NCBI GenBank assembly: GCA_963737365.1
Contig: CAVTSD010000009.1
Span: 372,001 to 436,000, forward strand
DNA length: 64,000 nt
Reading direction: 5' to 3'
Origin: Roseiarcus sp963737365
GTDB taxonomy: Bacteria; Pseudomonadota; Alphaproteobacteria; Rhizobiales; Beijerinckiaceae
Shown piece after piece: positions 43,496 to 52,456 of the stretch (positions within the stretch are counted from its first letter, which is position 1; every line of letters begins with the position of its first letter). The notes under the pieces were generated by a model. It ran no database searches. It worked only from the letters and a program-made list of their open reading frames with translations, and had not been told where the DNA came from. The translations under genes were made by a program, and so were the position numbers.

Positions 43496-46257
43496 TGCTC
43501 GAACGCGCGCCTCGCGTCTCGTTGACCCTCAACGGGAAAGCCGCGCGCATTTCCGGATCGCCGCTCGAACGCCTCAGTCATGTCCTGCGCGAGCAATGCG
43601 GCCTCACGGGCGTCAAGGTCGGCTGCGACGCTGGCGATTGCGGCGCCTGCACGGTGCTTATCGACAGCGAGCCTGTTTGCGCCTGTATGATTCCGGTTGG
43701 GCAAGCAGAAGGGCGTTCGATCGAGACCATCGAGGGCCTGAGCGACGATGAGCCGATCGTCGCGCAGCTCCGCGCCGCGCTGCACGCTCATGGCGCCGCG
43801 CAATGCGGCGTCTGCACGCCAGGCGTTCTCACCTCCGCTGTCGGGCTGCTGCGACAAGAGGCCCGGCCCAGCGAAGAGGCCATTCAGAACGCGCTTGCGG
43901 GCGTGCTGTGCCGCTGCACCGGCTATCGAGCCATTCTCGACGCCGTGAAGGAGGCGCGCCACTTCGGCGCTCGCGACGTCGTTGAGTTTTCTGCGGGCGA
44001 CGCCGTTGGACGCCGTCTTCCGCGTCTCGACGGGGCCCGCAAACTCTCGGGCGCCGAAATCTTCGGCGCTGACGAATGGCCGGCTGAGGCGCTGACGGCG
44101 CGCGTGGTCCGATCGCCTCACGCGCACGCTTCCTTCGTTCTCGGCGACGTCGAAGCGTTTCAGCGCGCTTATCCCGGTATCGTCGCCGTCTTCACCGCCA
44201 AGGATGTGCCCGGCGCGAACTGCTATGGCGTGATTGGGCCTTTCGCGGACCAGCCGGCGCTTGCGGAGAGCATAGCCCGCTTCCGGGGCGAGGCTGTTGC
44301 GCTGGTGGTCGGCGACAGCGAGACGATGCGCGATCTCGACCTTGCCACGTTTCCTGTGACCTGGAGCCCGCGCCCCGCGCTCACGACGCTGGAACAAGCC
44401 CTCGATGAGGGCGCCGAACGTATCCATCCCGGTCGCGCTCGTAACATCCTGACGACCGGACGCGTGGCGCGCGGCGATGTCGAAGCCGGCCTCGCTACGG
44501 CGGATATCGTTGTCGAGGGCGTCTTCGAGACGGGATTCGTCGAGCACGCCTATGTCGAACCCGAGGCGGGGTTCGCCCGCCGGGTCGGCGACCGCATTGA
44601 GGTCCAGGCCTGCACGCAGGCGCCCTATATGGATCGCGACGACGTTGCGAAGATCCTTGGCATCGCGCCCGAGCAGGTGCGGATCATCCCGACGGCGGTC
44701 GGCGGCGGTTTTGGCGCGAAGCTCGACCTGTCGGTTCAGCCCTTCATCGCGGTCGCCGCTTGGCTGCTCGATCGACCTGTCCGCATGGTTTATTCGCGCC
44801 GCGAATCGATCATGACCACAACCAAGCGCCATCCGGCGCGCATCGTCGCGAGGATCGGCGCGATGCGCGACGGGCGTCTCGCGGCGATGGACTTCTCAGC
44901 CGATTTCAACACCGGCGCCTATGCCTCCTGGGGCCCAACGGTCGCCAACCGGGTGCCGGTGCACGCCTCCGGCCCCTATCGCATGCCGCACTATCGAGCG
45001 CTGGGGCGGGCCATCCATACGCATCTCGTGCCCGCCGGCGCTTTTCGTGGCTTCGGAGTGCCGCAGAGCGCAATCGCGCAAGAGCAGCTCTACGACGAGC
45101 TTGCGCTTCGTCTGAATATCGACCCGCTCGAGTTCCGCATCCTTAACGCGCTTGGCGCGGGCGAACCAACCGTGACCGGCCAGATCTTCGCGGACGGGAT
45201 GGGTTTCAAGGCGTGCCTCGAGGCGCTGCGGCCGCATTGGATCGAGGCCCGCGCTGCGGCGGTGCGACACAACGCCGAGGCTCGAGGCCCGTTCAAGCGC
45301 GGCGTGGGCGTCGCCGGCATGTGGTACGGTTGCGGCAACACCTCGATGTCGAACCCCTCGACGATGCGTCTCGGCCTCAAGCCGAACGGCCGCTTTGCGT
45401 TGTTCCAGGGCGCGGTGGATATCGGTCAAGGCTCGAACACGGTCATCGCGCAGATTTGCGCCGATGCGCTTGGCGCGCCGATCGGTCAGATCGATCTCCT
45501 GTCCGCGGACACCGACATGACGCCGGACTGCGGCAAAACCTCGGCCTCCCGGCAGACGTTCGTTTCGGGCAACGCGGCTGCTCTCGCGGCGCGCGCGATG
45601 AGGCGCGAACTCTTGCGTCTCGCCAACGTCGGCGAGGACGCGACGCTGCGTTTCGAGACCGGCTCAATGGTCATCGCGGACGCCGCCGGAGAGCGGCGCA
45701 TCGAGCTCGCTGCCTTGGCGCTCAATGCCGCGGGCTTTGTGGTGGAAGTCGTCGAGACGTTCGACCCGCCGACGACGCCGCTCGACGAGAACGGGCAGGG
45801 CGATCCGTACGCCGTGTTCGGCTCGGGCGCGCATATGGCGGAGGTCGAGGTCGACGTGGAACTCGGGCGGGTGAAAGTCCTGCGCCTCGTTTGCGCGCAC
45901 GATGTCGGCCGGGCGATCAATCCAACTCTGGTCGAAGGCCAGATCGAAGGCGGCGCGGCGCAAGGCCTCGGCCTCGCGCTGATGGAGGAGTTCTTTCCGG
46001 GAAAGGGCGAGAACCTGCACGACTACCTGATCCCGACGATCGGAGACATGCCGCCGGTGACATGCATCCTGATCGAGGACGGCTCCTCGGTCGGCCCGTT
46101 CGGGGCCAAGGGCATCGGCGAGCAGGCGTTGATTCCGACCGCGCCGGCGATCTTCAACGCCATCCATCACGCGACTGGCGTGCGAATGCACCGTGCGCCC
46201 GCGACGCCGGATCGCGTCCGCCAGGCCATCCTCGCAGCCGCCAGAACGCAAGCATGA
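43495..46257 (+). CDS. nicotinate-dehydrogenase-type hydroxylase, fused [2Fe-2S] and molybdopterin subunit
   Basis: A 920-residue fusion. Residues 1-160 carry two [2Fe-2S] domains: the plant-type GCDAGDCGACTVLID and the alpha-helical CGVCTPGVLTSAVGLL and CRCTGYRAILDAV. The rest is the molybdopterin domain: VGGGFGAKLDLSVQPF, GAFRGFGVPQSAIAQEQ, QGAVDIGQGSNTVIAQI and the catalytic Glu in GPFGAKGIGEQALI. In E. barkeri the Fe-S subunit and the Mo protein are separate polypeptides, the latter itself split in two. The enzyme would hydroxylate nicotinate at C6 with water as oxygen donor. The ATG at 43495 is preceded by GGGAGG; the longer frame from 43462 overlaps the FAD-subunit gene. Confidence 0.9.
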   Translation: MLERAPRVSLTLNGKAARISGSPLERLSHVLREQCGLTGVKVGCDAGDCGACTVLIDSEPVCACMIPVGQAEGRSIETIEGLSDDEPIVAQLRAALHAHGAAQCGVCTPGVLTSAVGLLRQEARPSEEAIQNALAGVLCRCTGYRAILDAVKEARHFGARDVVEFSAGDAVGRRLPRLDGARKLSGAEIFGADEWPAEALTARVVRSPHAHASFVLGDVEAFQRAYPGIVAVFTAKDVPGANCYGVIGPFADQPALAESIARFRGEAVALVVGDSETMRDLDLATFPVTWSPRPALTTLEQALDEGAERIHPGRARNILTTGRVARGDVEAGLATADIVVEGVFETGFVEHAYVEPEAGFARRVGDRIEVQACTQAPYMDRDDVAKILGIAPEQVRIIPTAVGGGFGAKLDLSVQPFIAVAAWLLDRPVRMVYSRRESIMTTTKRHPARIVARIGAMRDGRLAAMDFSADFNTGAYASWGPTVANRVPVHASGPYRMPHYRALGRAIHTHLVPAGAFRGFGVPQSAIAQEQLYDELALRLNIDPLEFRILNALGAGEPTVTGQIFADGMGFKACLEALRPHWIEARAAAVRHNAEARGPFKRGVGVAGMWYGCGNTSMSNPSTMRLGLKPNGRFALFQGAVDIGQGSNTVIAQICADALGAPIGQIDLLSADTDMTPDCGKTSASRQTFVSGNAAALAARAMRRELLRLANVGEDATLRFETGSMVIADAAGERRIELAALALNAAGFVVEVVETFDPPTTPLDENGQGDPYAVFGSGAHMAEVEVDVELGRVKVLRLVCAHDVGRAINPTLVEGQIEGGAAQGLGLALMEEFFPGKGENLHDYLIPTIGDMPPVTCILIEDGSSVGPFGAKGIGEQALIPTAPAIFNAIHHATGVRMHRAPATPDRVRQAILAAARTQA

Positions 46258-47720
46258 GCGAGGTGGGTGACAAGATCCGCTGCGACGCCTGTCCGGTCCT
46301 TTGCTACATCCGGCCGGGCATGACGGGGGCCTGCGACCGCTACGCGAATCGGGATGGCCAATTGGTGCGGGTCGACCCGCATGTGCTGCTCGACCGGACG
46401 CTAAGCGAAGGCGGCAAGGTCGTTCCTTTTGTCAATGCTGAGGCCGCCTGGAGCGGCGACATCCTGCGACGGCCCGGTCCGCTCGTCACCGCGGTCGGCG
46501 CCGGCACCACCTATCCCGACTACAAGCCCGCCCCCTTCATTGTTTCCTCGAAGGTGGATGGCGTCGACATGGTGACCGTCGTTACCGAGGGCATCTACAG
46601 CTATTGCGGCGTGAAGCTCAAAATCGACACCGACCGCCATCTCGGCGCCGAATGCGCAATCGTGCGCGCCGAGGGCGAGCCGGTCGGCCATGTGACGACC
46701 GGCGAATATGGTTCGCAAATGCTCTCGCTCGGCGGCGTCAATCACCTGACTCACGGCGGCAAGAAAGAGGGTCGTGTCACCTGTGACACTCTGCTCAATC
46801 TTTGCAACGGCAAAGGTGTCGAGCTTGTCGTTGATGGCGGCGCGAGCGTGATCGTGCAGGCCGGCAAGGCGCCGATCATCAATGGCAAACTCGAGGAGCG
46901 CATGCGGGTCGGCTGTGGCTCGGCGACGATAGGGATGTTCGCCAAGCAATGGGGCGACAAGGTTGATGAAGTCGTCGTCGTCGACGACCACATCACCGGC
47001 GTCTTGTCGGAGCATCAGGCGGGCAAGCTCCTGGGCATGCGTGACACCGGCATCAAGATGAAAGGGCGCCGCTCGACGCCCGGCCGTTACTTTCATGTCG
47101 CCGAGCCCGGAACCGGCTGGGGCGGAACGAACGTCTCCGATCCGCTCGATATCGTGGCTGGCTTCAATCCGAAGGTGGCGCGGCCTGGCCTGACGATGCT
47201 GATGGTCTCGACGACTGGCGAACAGCACGCGTTCTATCGGCTCGACGAGGATTTGCGCCCGATCCAGGCGGAGCTGCCGGAAGCCTTACGCGAGTCGGTC
47301 GAGCGCATCAGCGAGAATTGCGAGCCGGCGCTCTGCTCGGTGCTCTTCATGGCGGGCGCCGGCGGTTCGCTGCGCGCCGGCGTGACAGAAAATCCTGTGC
47401 GCCTCACGCGTTCGGTGCGCCAGGCGCTGACGACCGTGACCGCGGGCGGCGCGCCGGTCACGGTGTGGCCGGGCGGCGGAATCACATTCATGGTCGACGT
47501 TACGCTGTTGCCCGAGAACTCCTTCGGCTACGTGCCGACGCCCGCTATCGTCGCGCCGATCGAATTCACCTTGCGCCTTGATGATTACGCGACGCTCGGC
47601 GGCCATGTCGACGAGGTGCGGCCGCTCGAGGAGGTGGTCGCCGAACACGCCGAGCGCCCCAACAATGTCTTCACAAATGGCGTGGTGGCGCGGCCCGTCA
47701 ACGCCAGGCGCAAGGCATGA
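46254..47720 (+). CDS. hnr: 6-hydroxynicotinate reductase
   Basis: A 488-residue iron-sulfur protein matching 6-hydroxynicotinate reductase (Hnr), which reduces 6-hydroxynicotinate to 1,4,5,6-tetrahydro-6-oxonicotinate, with ferredoxin as the likely donor. An N-terminal cluster C10-x2-C13-x3-C17-x9-C27 is followed by Cys at 118, 134, 177, 184, 221, 356 and 361. E. barkeri Hnr holds one [2Fe-2S], two [4Fe-4S] and a covalently bound flavin. A possible flavinylation-like patch is GCGSATIG at 220-227, reminiscent of the SGAT motif of ApbE targets; this is inference. The start overlaps the hydroxylase stop (ATGA), and its own stop overlaps the next start in the same way. Confidence 0.88.
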   Translation: MSEVGDKIRCDACPVLCYIRPGMTGACDRYANRDGQLVRVDPHVLLDRTLSEGGKVVPFVNAEAAWSGDILRRPGPLVTAVGAGTTYPDYKPAPFIVSSKVDGVDMVTVVTEGIYSYCGVKLKIDTDRHLGAECAIVRAEGEPVGHVTTGEYGSQMLSLGGVNHLTHGGKKEGRVTCDTLLNLCNGKGVELVVDGGASVIVQAGKAPIINGKLEERMRVGCGSATIGMFAKQWGDKVDEVVVVDDHITGVLSEHQAGKLLGMRDTGIKMKGRRSTPGRYFHVAEPGTGWGGTNVSDPLDIVAGFNPKVARPGLTMLMVSTTGEQHAFYRLDEDLRPIQAELPEALRESVERISENCEPALCSVLFMAGAGGSLRAGVTENPVRLTRSVRQALTTVTAGGAPVTVWPGGGITFMVDVTLLPENSFGYVPTPAIVAPIEFTLRLDDYATLGGHVDEVRPLEEVVAEHAERPNNVFTNGVVARPVNARRKA

Positions 47721-48625
47721 GGGCGCCGCCGCAGCAGCGACGTCTCGCCGACGGGCGTCTGCATCTACACCACGGACCGATCGACCTGATCGTCGAAGCC
47801 TTTGGCGAGACGCGCGCCGCCGAAGAAGCCTATGCCGCGGCGTGGGGTCGCTTCGCAACCATCCTCGACGAGCTCTGCACGGAGCTTCCGCTGCTGCGGG
47901 CGGATCCGCGCGCTGCGCCAGCGCCTTTGGGCGCGGTTGGACGGCGTATGGCGGCGGCGGTCGCGCCTTTCCACGCCCGCCGCTTCCTCACGCCGATGGC
48001 GGCGGTCGCCGGCGCTGTGGCCGAAGAAGTCCTCGGGGCTATGACGAGTGGGCGAAAGCTCGCCCGCGCCTATGTTAATAACGGCGGCGACATCGCGCTT
48101 CACTTAGGCACCGGCGAGAGGTTCTCTATCGGCATGATCGATCGACCGGACCGGCCAAGTCTCGTTGGCCGCGCGACGGTTGACGCCGCCGACTGCGTGC
48201 GCGGCGTCGCAACTTCGGGCTGGCGGGGACGCAGCTTCTCGCTTGGCGTCGCTGATGCCGTCACGGTTCTCGCGAAGTCCGCCTCGTTTGCCGACGCCGC
48301 CGCGACCCTGATCGCCAACGCGGTCGATCTTCCCGGCCATGCCGCGATCCGCCGCGCACCGGCCCGTGATCTCGACCCGCAAAGTGACCTCGGCGAGCGG
48401 CCCGTTACCGTCGCCGTCGGCCCGTTGACTGCTGATGAAATCCATCGCGCGCTTGCCTTCGGCTTAGCGGAGGCCGAGTTTTGGCGGGATCACGGGCTCA
48501 TCGAAGCCGCTGCTCTCCGCGTTGGAGACCAGACCCGCCTTGTTGGCGCCCCCGCTAGCCGTAACCTTCGCCGCGTTCCCGTCGTCGCTCGCACCGAGGG
48601 AAAGGCTCTCCATGCCGTCGGTTGA
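47717..48625 (+). CDS. UPF0280/ApbE-like protein
   Basis: A 302-residue protein of the UPF0280 family, structurally related to ApbE flavin transferases. It shows the family's HHGPIDLIVEAFG opening, FLTPMAAVAGAVAEEVLG and the conserved RAYVNNGGDIALHL motif, then VATSGWRGRSFSLGVADAVTVLA. ApbE proteins attach FMN to Ser/Thr of target proteins. Its ATGA coupling to hnr and the known covalent flavin in E. barkeri Hnr make it a candidate for Hnr maturation. No member of this family has to my knowledge been assigned that role, so this is inference. Confidence 0.85.
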   Translation: MRAPPQQRRLADGRLHLHHGPIDLIVEAFGETRAAEEAYAAAWGRFATILDELCTELPLLRADPRAAPAPLGAVGRRMAAAVAPFHARRFLTPMAAVAGAVAEEVLGAMTSGRKLARAYVNNGGDIALHLGTGERFSIGMIDRPDRPSLVGRATVDAADCVRGVATSGWRGRSFSLGVADAVTVLAKSASFADAAATLIANAVDLPGHAAIRRAPARDLDPQSDLGERPVTVAVGPLTADEIHRALAFGLAEAEFWRDHGLIEAAALRVGDQTRLVGAPASRNLRRVPVVARTEGKALHAVG

Positions 48626-48676
48626 GCTTCATAAAAGACTGACCTTCTCCCACGATCTGAAGCTGGATGGGTTGCG

Positions 48677-49261
48677 ATGAAGGCGAACATTCGCAAGCTC
48701 GTGACTGTCGTCGAGGAGACGCGCGTCGAGATGGATCGCGCTGTTGAGCCGCCGACACGACGCGCCGCCGCCATCGCGGTGATCGAGAACCCTTTCGCCG
48801 GCCGATATGTCGAGGACCTCTCGGGGCTGATCGATATCGGGGAGGAGCTCGGCGCCCTGCTTGCCGCCCGCGCGGTCGCGGCGCTCGGCATCGAGGGATC
48901 CGCCGCGGAAAGCTATGGCAAGGCGGCGGCCGTCGGCGAAAACGGCGAGTTGGAGCACGCCGCAGCGGTGCTGCACCCCAAACTCGGCGCGCCAGTGCGC
49001 AAAGTTCTGGGTAAAGGCGCAGCCCTCATTCCCTCGTCCAAGAAGCGGGGCGGCCCGGGCGTCGCCCTCGATGTGCCGCTCGGTCACAAGGATGCGGCCT
49101 TTGTAAGAAGCCATTTCGACGGGATGGAGGTGCGCGTCGCCGACGCCCCGCGGGCCAATGAGATCATGGTGGCGGTCGCCGTCACCAACTCTGGCCGCCC
49201 GCATCCGCGCGTCGGCGGACTGACCAAGGACGAAATCAAAGGGGTGGACGGGCTGCGCTAG
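48677..49261 (+). CDS. amino acid synthesis (AA_synth/DUF1185-type) family protein
   Basis: A 194-residue protein of the AA_synth family, whose name is historical and whose function is not proven. Landmarks are AAIAVIENPFAGRYVEDLSGL, EGSAAESYGKAAAVGENGELEHAAAVLHPKLG and the later FDGMEVRVADAPRANEIMVAVAVTNSGRPHPRVGGL. There is no signal peptide and no membrane segment. It lies 51 bases after the UPF0280 gene and 53 bases before the transporter, inside the nicotinate operon, which suggests a role in the pathway or cofactor handling. Confidence 0.85.
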   Translation: MKANIRKLVTVVEETRVEMDRAVEPPTRRAAAIAVIENPFAGRYVEDLSGLIDIGEELGALLAARAVAALGIEGSAAESYGKAAAVGENGELEHAAAVLHPKLGAPVRKVLGKGAALIPSSKKRGGPGVALDVPLGHKDAAFVRSHFDGMEVRVADAPRANEIMVAVAVTNSGRPHPRVGGLTKDEIKGVDGLR

Positions 49262-49314
49262 ACCCGCGAGCGGTTCGAATAAGAGAATTTAGGCCTTCAA
49301 CCGAGGACAACGAA

Positions 49315-50520
49315 ATGAGAACGGTTCCGGCGATTCTATCAAGCCTCATCCTCGCCGCGGCGTTCGTCGGCGCCGGCCCCGCAAGCGCCGACGACACGAT
49401 CAAGATTGGAGAGATCAACTCCTACTCGGCGATCCCTTCTTTCACCGAGCCCTATCGAAAAGGCTGGCAGCTCGCGCTTGATGAAATCAACGCGGCCGGC
49501 GGCGTCGATGGGAAGAAACTCGAGGTGATCAGCAAGGACGACGGCGGCAAGCCGGCCGATGCGGTCACAGCGGCGAACGAGCTCGTCGCGAACGATGGCG
49601 TCGTGATGCTCGCGGGAACCTTCTTCTCCAACATCGGCCTCGCGGTGTCCGACTACGCCAAGCAGAAGAAGATTCTCTTCCTTGCCGCTGAGCCGCTCAC
49701 CGACGCGATCACGCTCTCCAAGGGCAATCGCTACACGTTTCGTCTGCGGCCTGGGACCTACGAGCAGGCGGCGATGCTCGCCGACGAAGCGGCCAAGTTG
49801 CCGGCGAAGAAATGGGCGACGATCGCGCCGAATTACGAGTATGGTCAGTCCGCCGTGGCCGACTTCAAGAAGCTGCTCTCGGCCAAACGCCCCGACGTCC
49901 AGTGGGTCGGCGAGCAATGGCCGCCGCAGGGCAAGATCGATGCTGGCGCAGTAGCGGAAGCAATCGCCAAGACTGAGCCGGACGCGATCTTCAACGTCAC
50001 CTTCGGCGCGGACCTCGTGAAGCTCGTGCGCGAGGGCGAGACGCGCGGCCTGTTCAAGGACCGCGCCGTCGTCAGCCTGCTTGCCGGCGAACCGGAATAT
50101 CTCGACCCGCTCAAGGATGAAACGCCGGTGGGATGGATCGTCACCGGCTACCCCTGGAACGCCGTTACGATCCCCGACCACGCCGCGTTCCTCAAAGCGT
50201 ACCAGGCGAAATACAACGACTATCCCCGGCTAGGTTCGGTGGTCGGCTACGCGATGCTGAAGAGCGCCGCGGCGATCCTCGCCAAAGCCAAATCGACCGA
50301 CAGCGAGAAGCTTGTCGGCGCCGCTGAGGGCATCCACGTCGACACGCCATTCGGGCCGATTACATTCCGCGCCATCGACCACCAATCGACGCTCGGCGCC
50401 TTCGTCGGCAAGACCGCGCTCAAGGATGGCAAGGGCGTGATGGTCGATGTGACCTATCACGACGGAGCCGGCTATCTTCCCTCAGATGCGGAGGTCAAGG
50501 CGCAGCGGCCGCAGAACTGA
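49315..50520 (+). CDS. LIV/HAAT-type ABC substrate-binding protein
   Basis: A 401-residue periplasmic binding protein (Peripla_BP_6). The signal is MRTVPAILSSLILAAAFVGAGPASA-DD. The mature start IKIGEINSYSAIPSFTEPYRKGW, the DDGGKPADAVTAANELVANDGV segment and the GTFFSNIGLAVSDYAKQ region fit the aromatic/heterocyclic-acid binders of this family better than classic leucine binders. Together with the next three genes it makes a complete importer; nicotinate or a hydroxylated derivative is the plausible cargo by position. Confidence 0.9.
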   Translation: MRTVPAILSSLILAAAFVGAGPASADDTIKIGEINSYSAIPSFTEPYRKGWQLALDEINAAGGVDGKKLEVISKDDGGKPADAVTAANELVANDGVVMLAGTFFSNIGLAVSDYAKQKKILFLAAEPLTDAITLSKGNRYTFRLRPGTYEQAAMLADEAAKLPAKKWATIAPNYEYGQSAVADFKKLLSAKRPDVQWVGEQWPPQGKIDAGAVAEAIAKTEPDAIFNVTFGADLVKLVREGETRGLFKDRAVVSLLAGEPEYLDPLKDETPVGWIVTGYPWNAVTIPDHAAFLKAYQAKYNDYPRLGSVVGYAMLKSAAAILAKAKSTDSEKLVGAAEGIHVDTPFGPITFRAIDHQSTLGAFVGKTALKDGKGVMVDVTYHDGAGYLPSDAEVKAQRPQN

Positions 50521-50593
50521 TGGCTCGCCGGCAGAGAACCAGAGACCGCGGCTCCCTCTGCCGGTGGATCTCTAAAGGCGGCAGCGCCCGACC

Positions 50594-52456
50594 TTGAGCT
50601 TCTACTTCGTCCAGTTCGTCACCGGGCTCGCGAGCGCCTGTTCGCTGTTTCTTGTCGCTTCCGGGCTCTCGATCATTTTCGGCGTCACCCGCGTCGTCAA
50701 TTTCGCCCATGGCGCCTTTTACATGCTTGGCGCCTATATCGGGTACACGCTAACCGACCGGCTTAGCGGCTCCTTTGGCTTCTGGGCTGCGATTGTGCTC
50801 GCCGCGCTCTGCGTCGCCTTGATCGGCACGCTGATCGAAATGCTGCTGTTGCGCCGCATCTATGACGCGCCGGTGCTGTTTCAGCTGCTCGCAACCTTTG
50901 GCGTCACCCTCGTCGTCGAGGATCTGGTGCTGCTGATCTGGGGCCCCGGCGAGCTGCTCGGTCCGCGCGCTCCCGGCTTCAAGGGCGCGATCGACCTGTT
51001 CGGCCACCCCTTTCCGACCTACGACCTGCTCTTGATCGCGCTCGCTCCGCTCGTTCTCGCGTTCATCTGGCTCATCTTCCACCGCACCACCTGGGGCGTG
51101 CTCGTGCGCGCCGCCACTCAGGATCGCGAAATGGTGGCGGCGCTCGGCGTCAACCAGAAATGGCTCTTCACCAGCGTCTTCGCGCTCGGCGTCTTTCTCG
51201 CAGGGTTAGGCGGCGCGCTCGAATTGCCGAGGGAAGCCGCTAACCATACGATGGACGTGCAAGTGATCACCGAGGCGCTGGTCGTCGTCGTGATCGGGGG
51301 TCTTGGCAGCGTGCTGGGCACCTTTCTCGCGGCGATCATCGTCTCCGAGCTCAACGCCTTCGGTATCCTTGTCTTTCCGACGATCTCCATCGTCCTGGTC
51401 TTCCTGGTGATGGCGATCGTTCTGATCGTGAGGCCCTGGGGACTGCTCGGGCGCGCGGAGGCGGCCGCGCGGAGCGCAGGCGGCGCGGTCTTTTCCCTCT
51501 GGCGCCCTTTCGGCGCGCGGGGCCGGCTGTTCGTCGTTCTCGCCTTGGGGGCCGCAGCGCTGCTGCCGCTCATCGCGGGCAATTACCTCCTGGGTGTCGC
51601 GACGGAAGTGCTCATTTTCATGCTCTACGCGGCGAGCCTGCATTTTTTGCTGGCGGATGGCGGTCTCGCCTCCTTCGGTCACGCCGCCTATTTCGGCCTT
51701 GGCTCCTACGGCGCGGCGATCGCGCTGAAGACGTTCGGGCTCGGCATGGGGACGGCGATCCCCGCGGGAGTGCTTTTGGGATTCGCCGGCGCGCTCGTCT
51801 TCGGCTGGTTCTGCGTGCGCCTATCGGGCGTCTATTTCGCCATGCTGACGCTTGCCTTCGCCCAGATCGCCTGGTCGATCGCCTATCAATGGACCGACGT
51901 AACAGGCGGCGACAATGGCATCATCGGCGTCTGGCCGAGCGCCTGGGCGGCCTCGCCCGCGCGCTTTTATTGGCTGACGCTCGGCTTAAGCGCGGGCGCG
52001 GTCGGGCTCTTGCGCGTGATCACCTTCTCGCCCTTCGGCTACGCCCTGCGGGCCCTGCGTGACTCGACGTTGCGGGCGGAGACGATCGGCATCGTGCGTT
52101 GGCGCGTGCAATGGATGGCCTTCGTCATTGCCGGCGCCTTCGCGGCGCTGGCGGGCGCGCTCTACGCCTTTCTCAAAGGCAGCGTGTTTCCGGACAACAT
52201 CTCGATTTCCCTGTCGATCGACGGCCTCGTCATGGTCCTGCTTGGCGGTGTCGGCACGGTGTCGGGCGGCGTCGTCGGCGCGGCGATCTATCGGTCGCTT
52301 TCGATCTGGGTGATCAGTCACACCGATTATTCCAAGCTGGTGCTTGGCGTCCTCATCATCCTGCTCGTTGTCCTGTTTCCGAAGGGCCTTGTCGGCCAGT
52401 TGGAAGCCTGGCGAAACGCGCGGGCGCCGTCCCGCATCCTCGGCGAAAGCCCATGA
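50594..52456 (+). CDS. fused LivH-LivM ABC permease
   Basis: A 620-residue permease with both halves in one chain. Residues 1-285 are LivH-like (GVTRVVNFAHGAFYMLGAYIG, AATQDREMVAALGVNQKW). About 310-620 are LivM-like (LADGGLASFGHAAYFGLGSYGAA, RLSGVYFAMLTLAFAQIAWSIAYQ, ALRDSTLRAETIG). Normal LivH and LivM are separate proteins of about 300 and 350-400 residues. The predicted start is TTG at 50594; the in-frame upstream sequence has no better codon. The stop overlaps the ATPase start (ATGA). Confidence 0.9.
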   Translation: MSFYFVQFVTGLASACSLFLVASGLSIIFGVTRVVNFAHGAFYMLGAYIGYTLTDRLSGSFGFWAAIVLAALCVALIGTLIEMLLLRRIYDAPVLFQLLATFGVTLVVEDLVLLIWGPGELLGPRAPGFKGAIDLFGHPFPTYDLLLIALAPLVLAFIWLIFHRTTWGVLVRAATQDREMVAALGVNQKWLFTSVFALGVFLAGLGGALELPREAANHTMDVQVITEALVVVVIGGLGSVLGTFLAAIIVSELNAFGILVFPTISIVLVFLVMAIVLIVRPWGLLGRAEAAARSAGGAVFSLWRPFGARGRLFVVLALGAAALLPLIAGNYLLGVATEVLIFMLYAASLHFLLADGGLASFGHAAYFGLGSYGAAIALKTFGLGMGTAIPAGVLLGFAGALVFGWFCVRLSGVYFAMLTLAFAQIAWSIAYQWTDVTGGDNGIIGVWPSAWAASPARFYWLTLGLSAGAVGLLRVITFSPFGYALRALRDSTLRAETIGIVRWRVQWMAFVIAGAFAALAGALYAFLKGSVFPDNISISLSIDGLVMVLLGGVGTVSGGVVGAAIYRSLSIWVISHTDYSKLVLGVLIILLVVLFPKGLVGQLEAWRNARAPSRILGESP

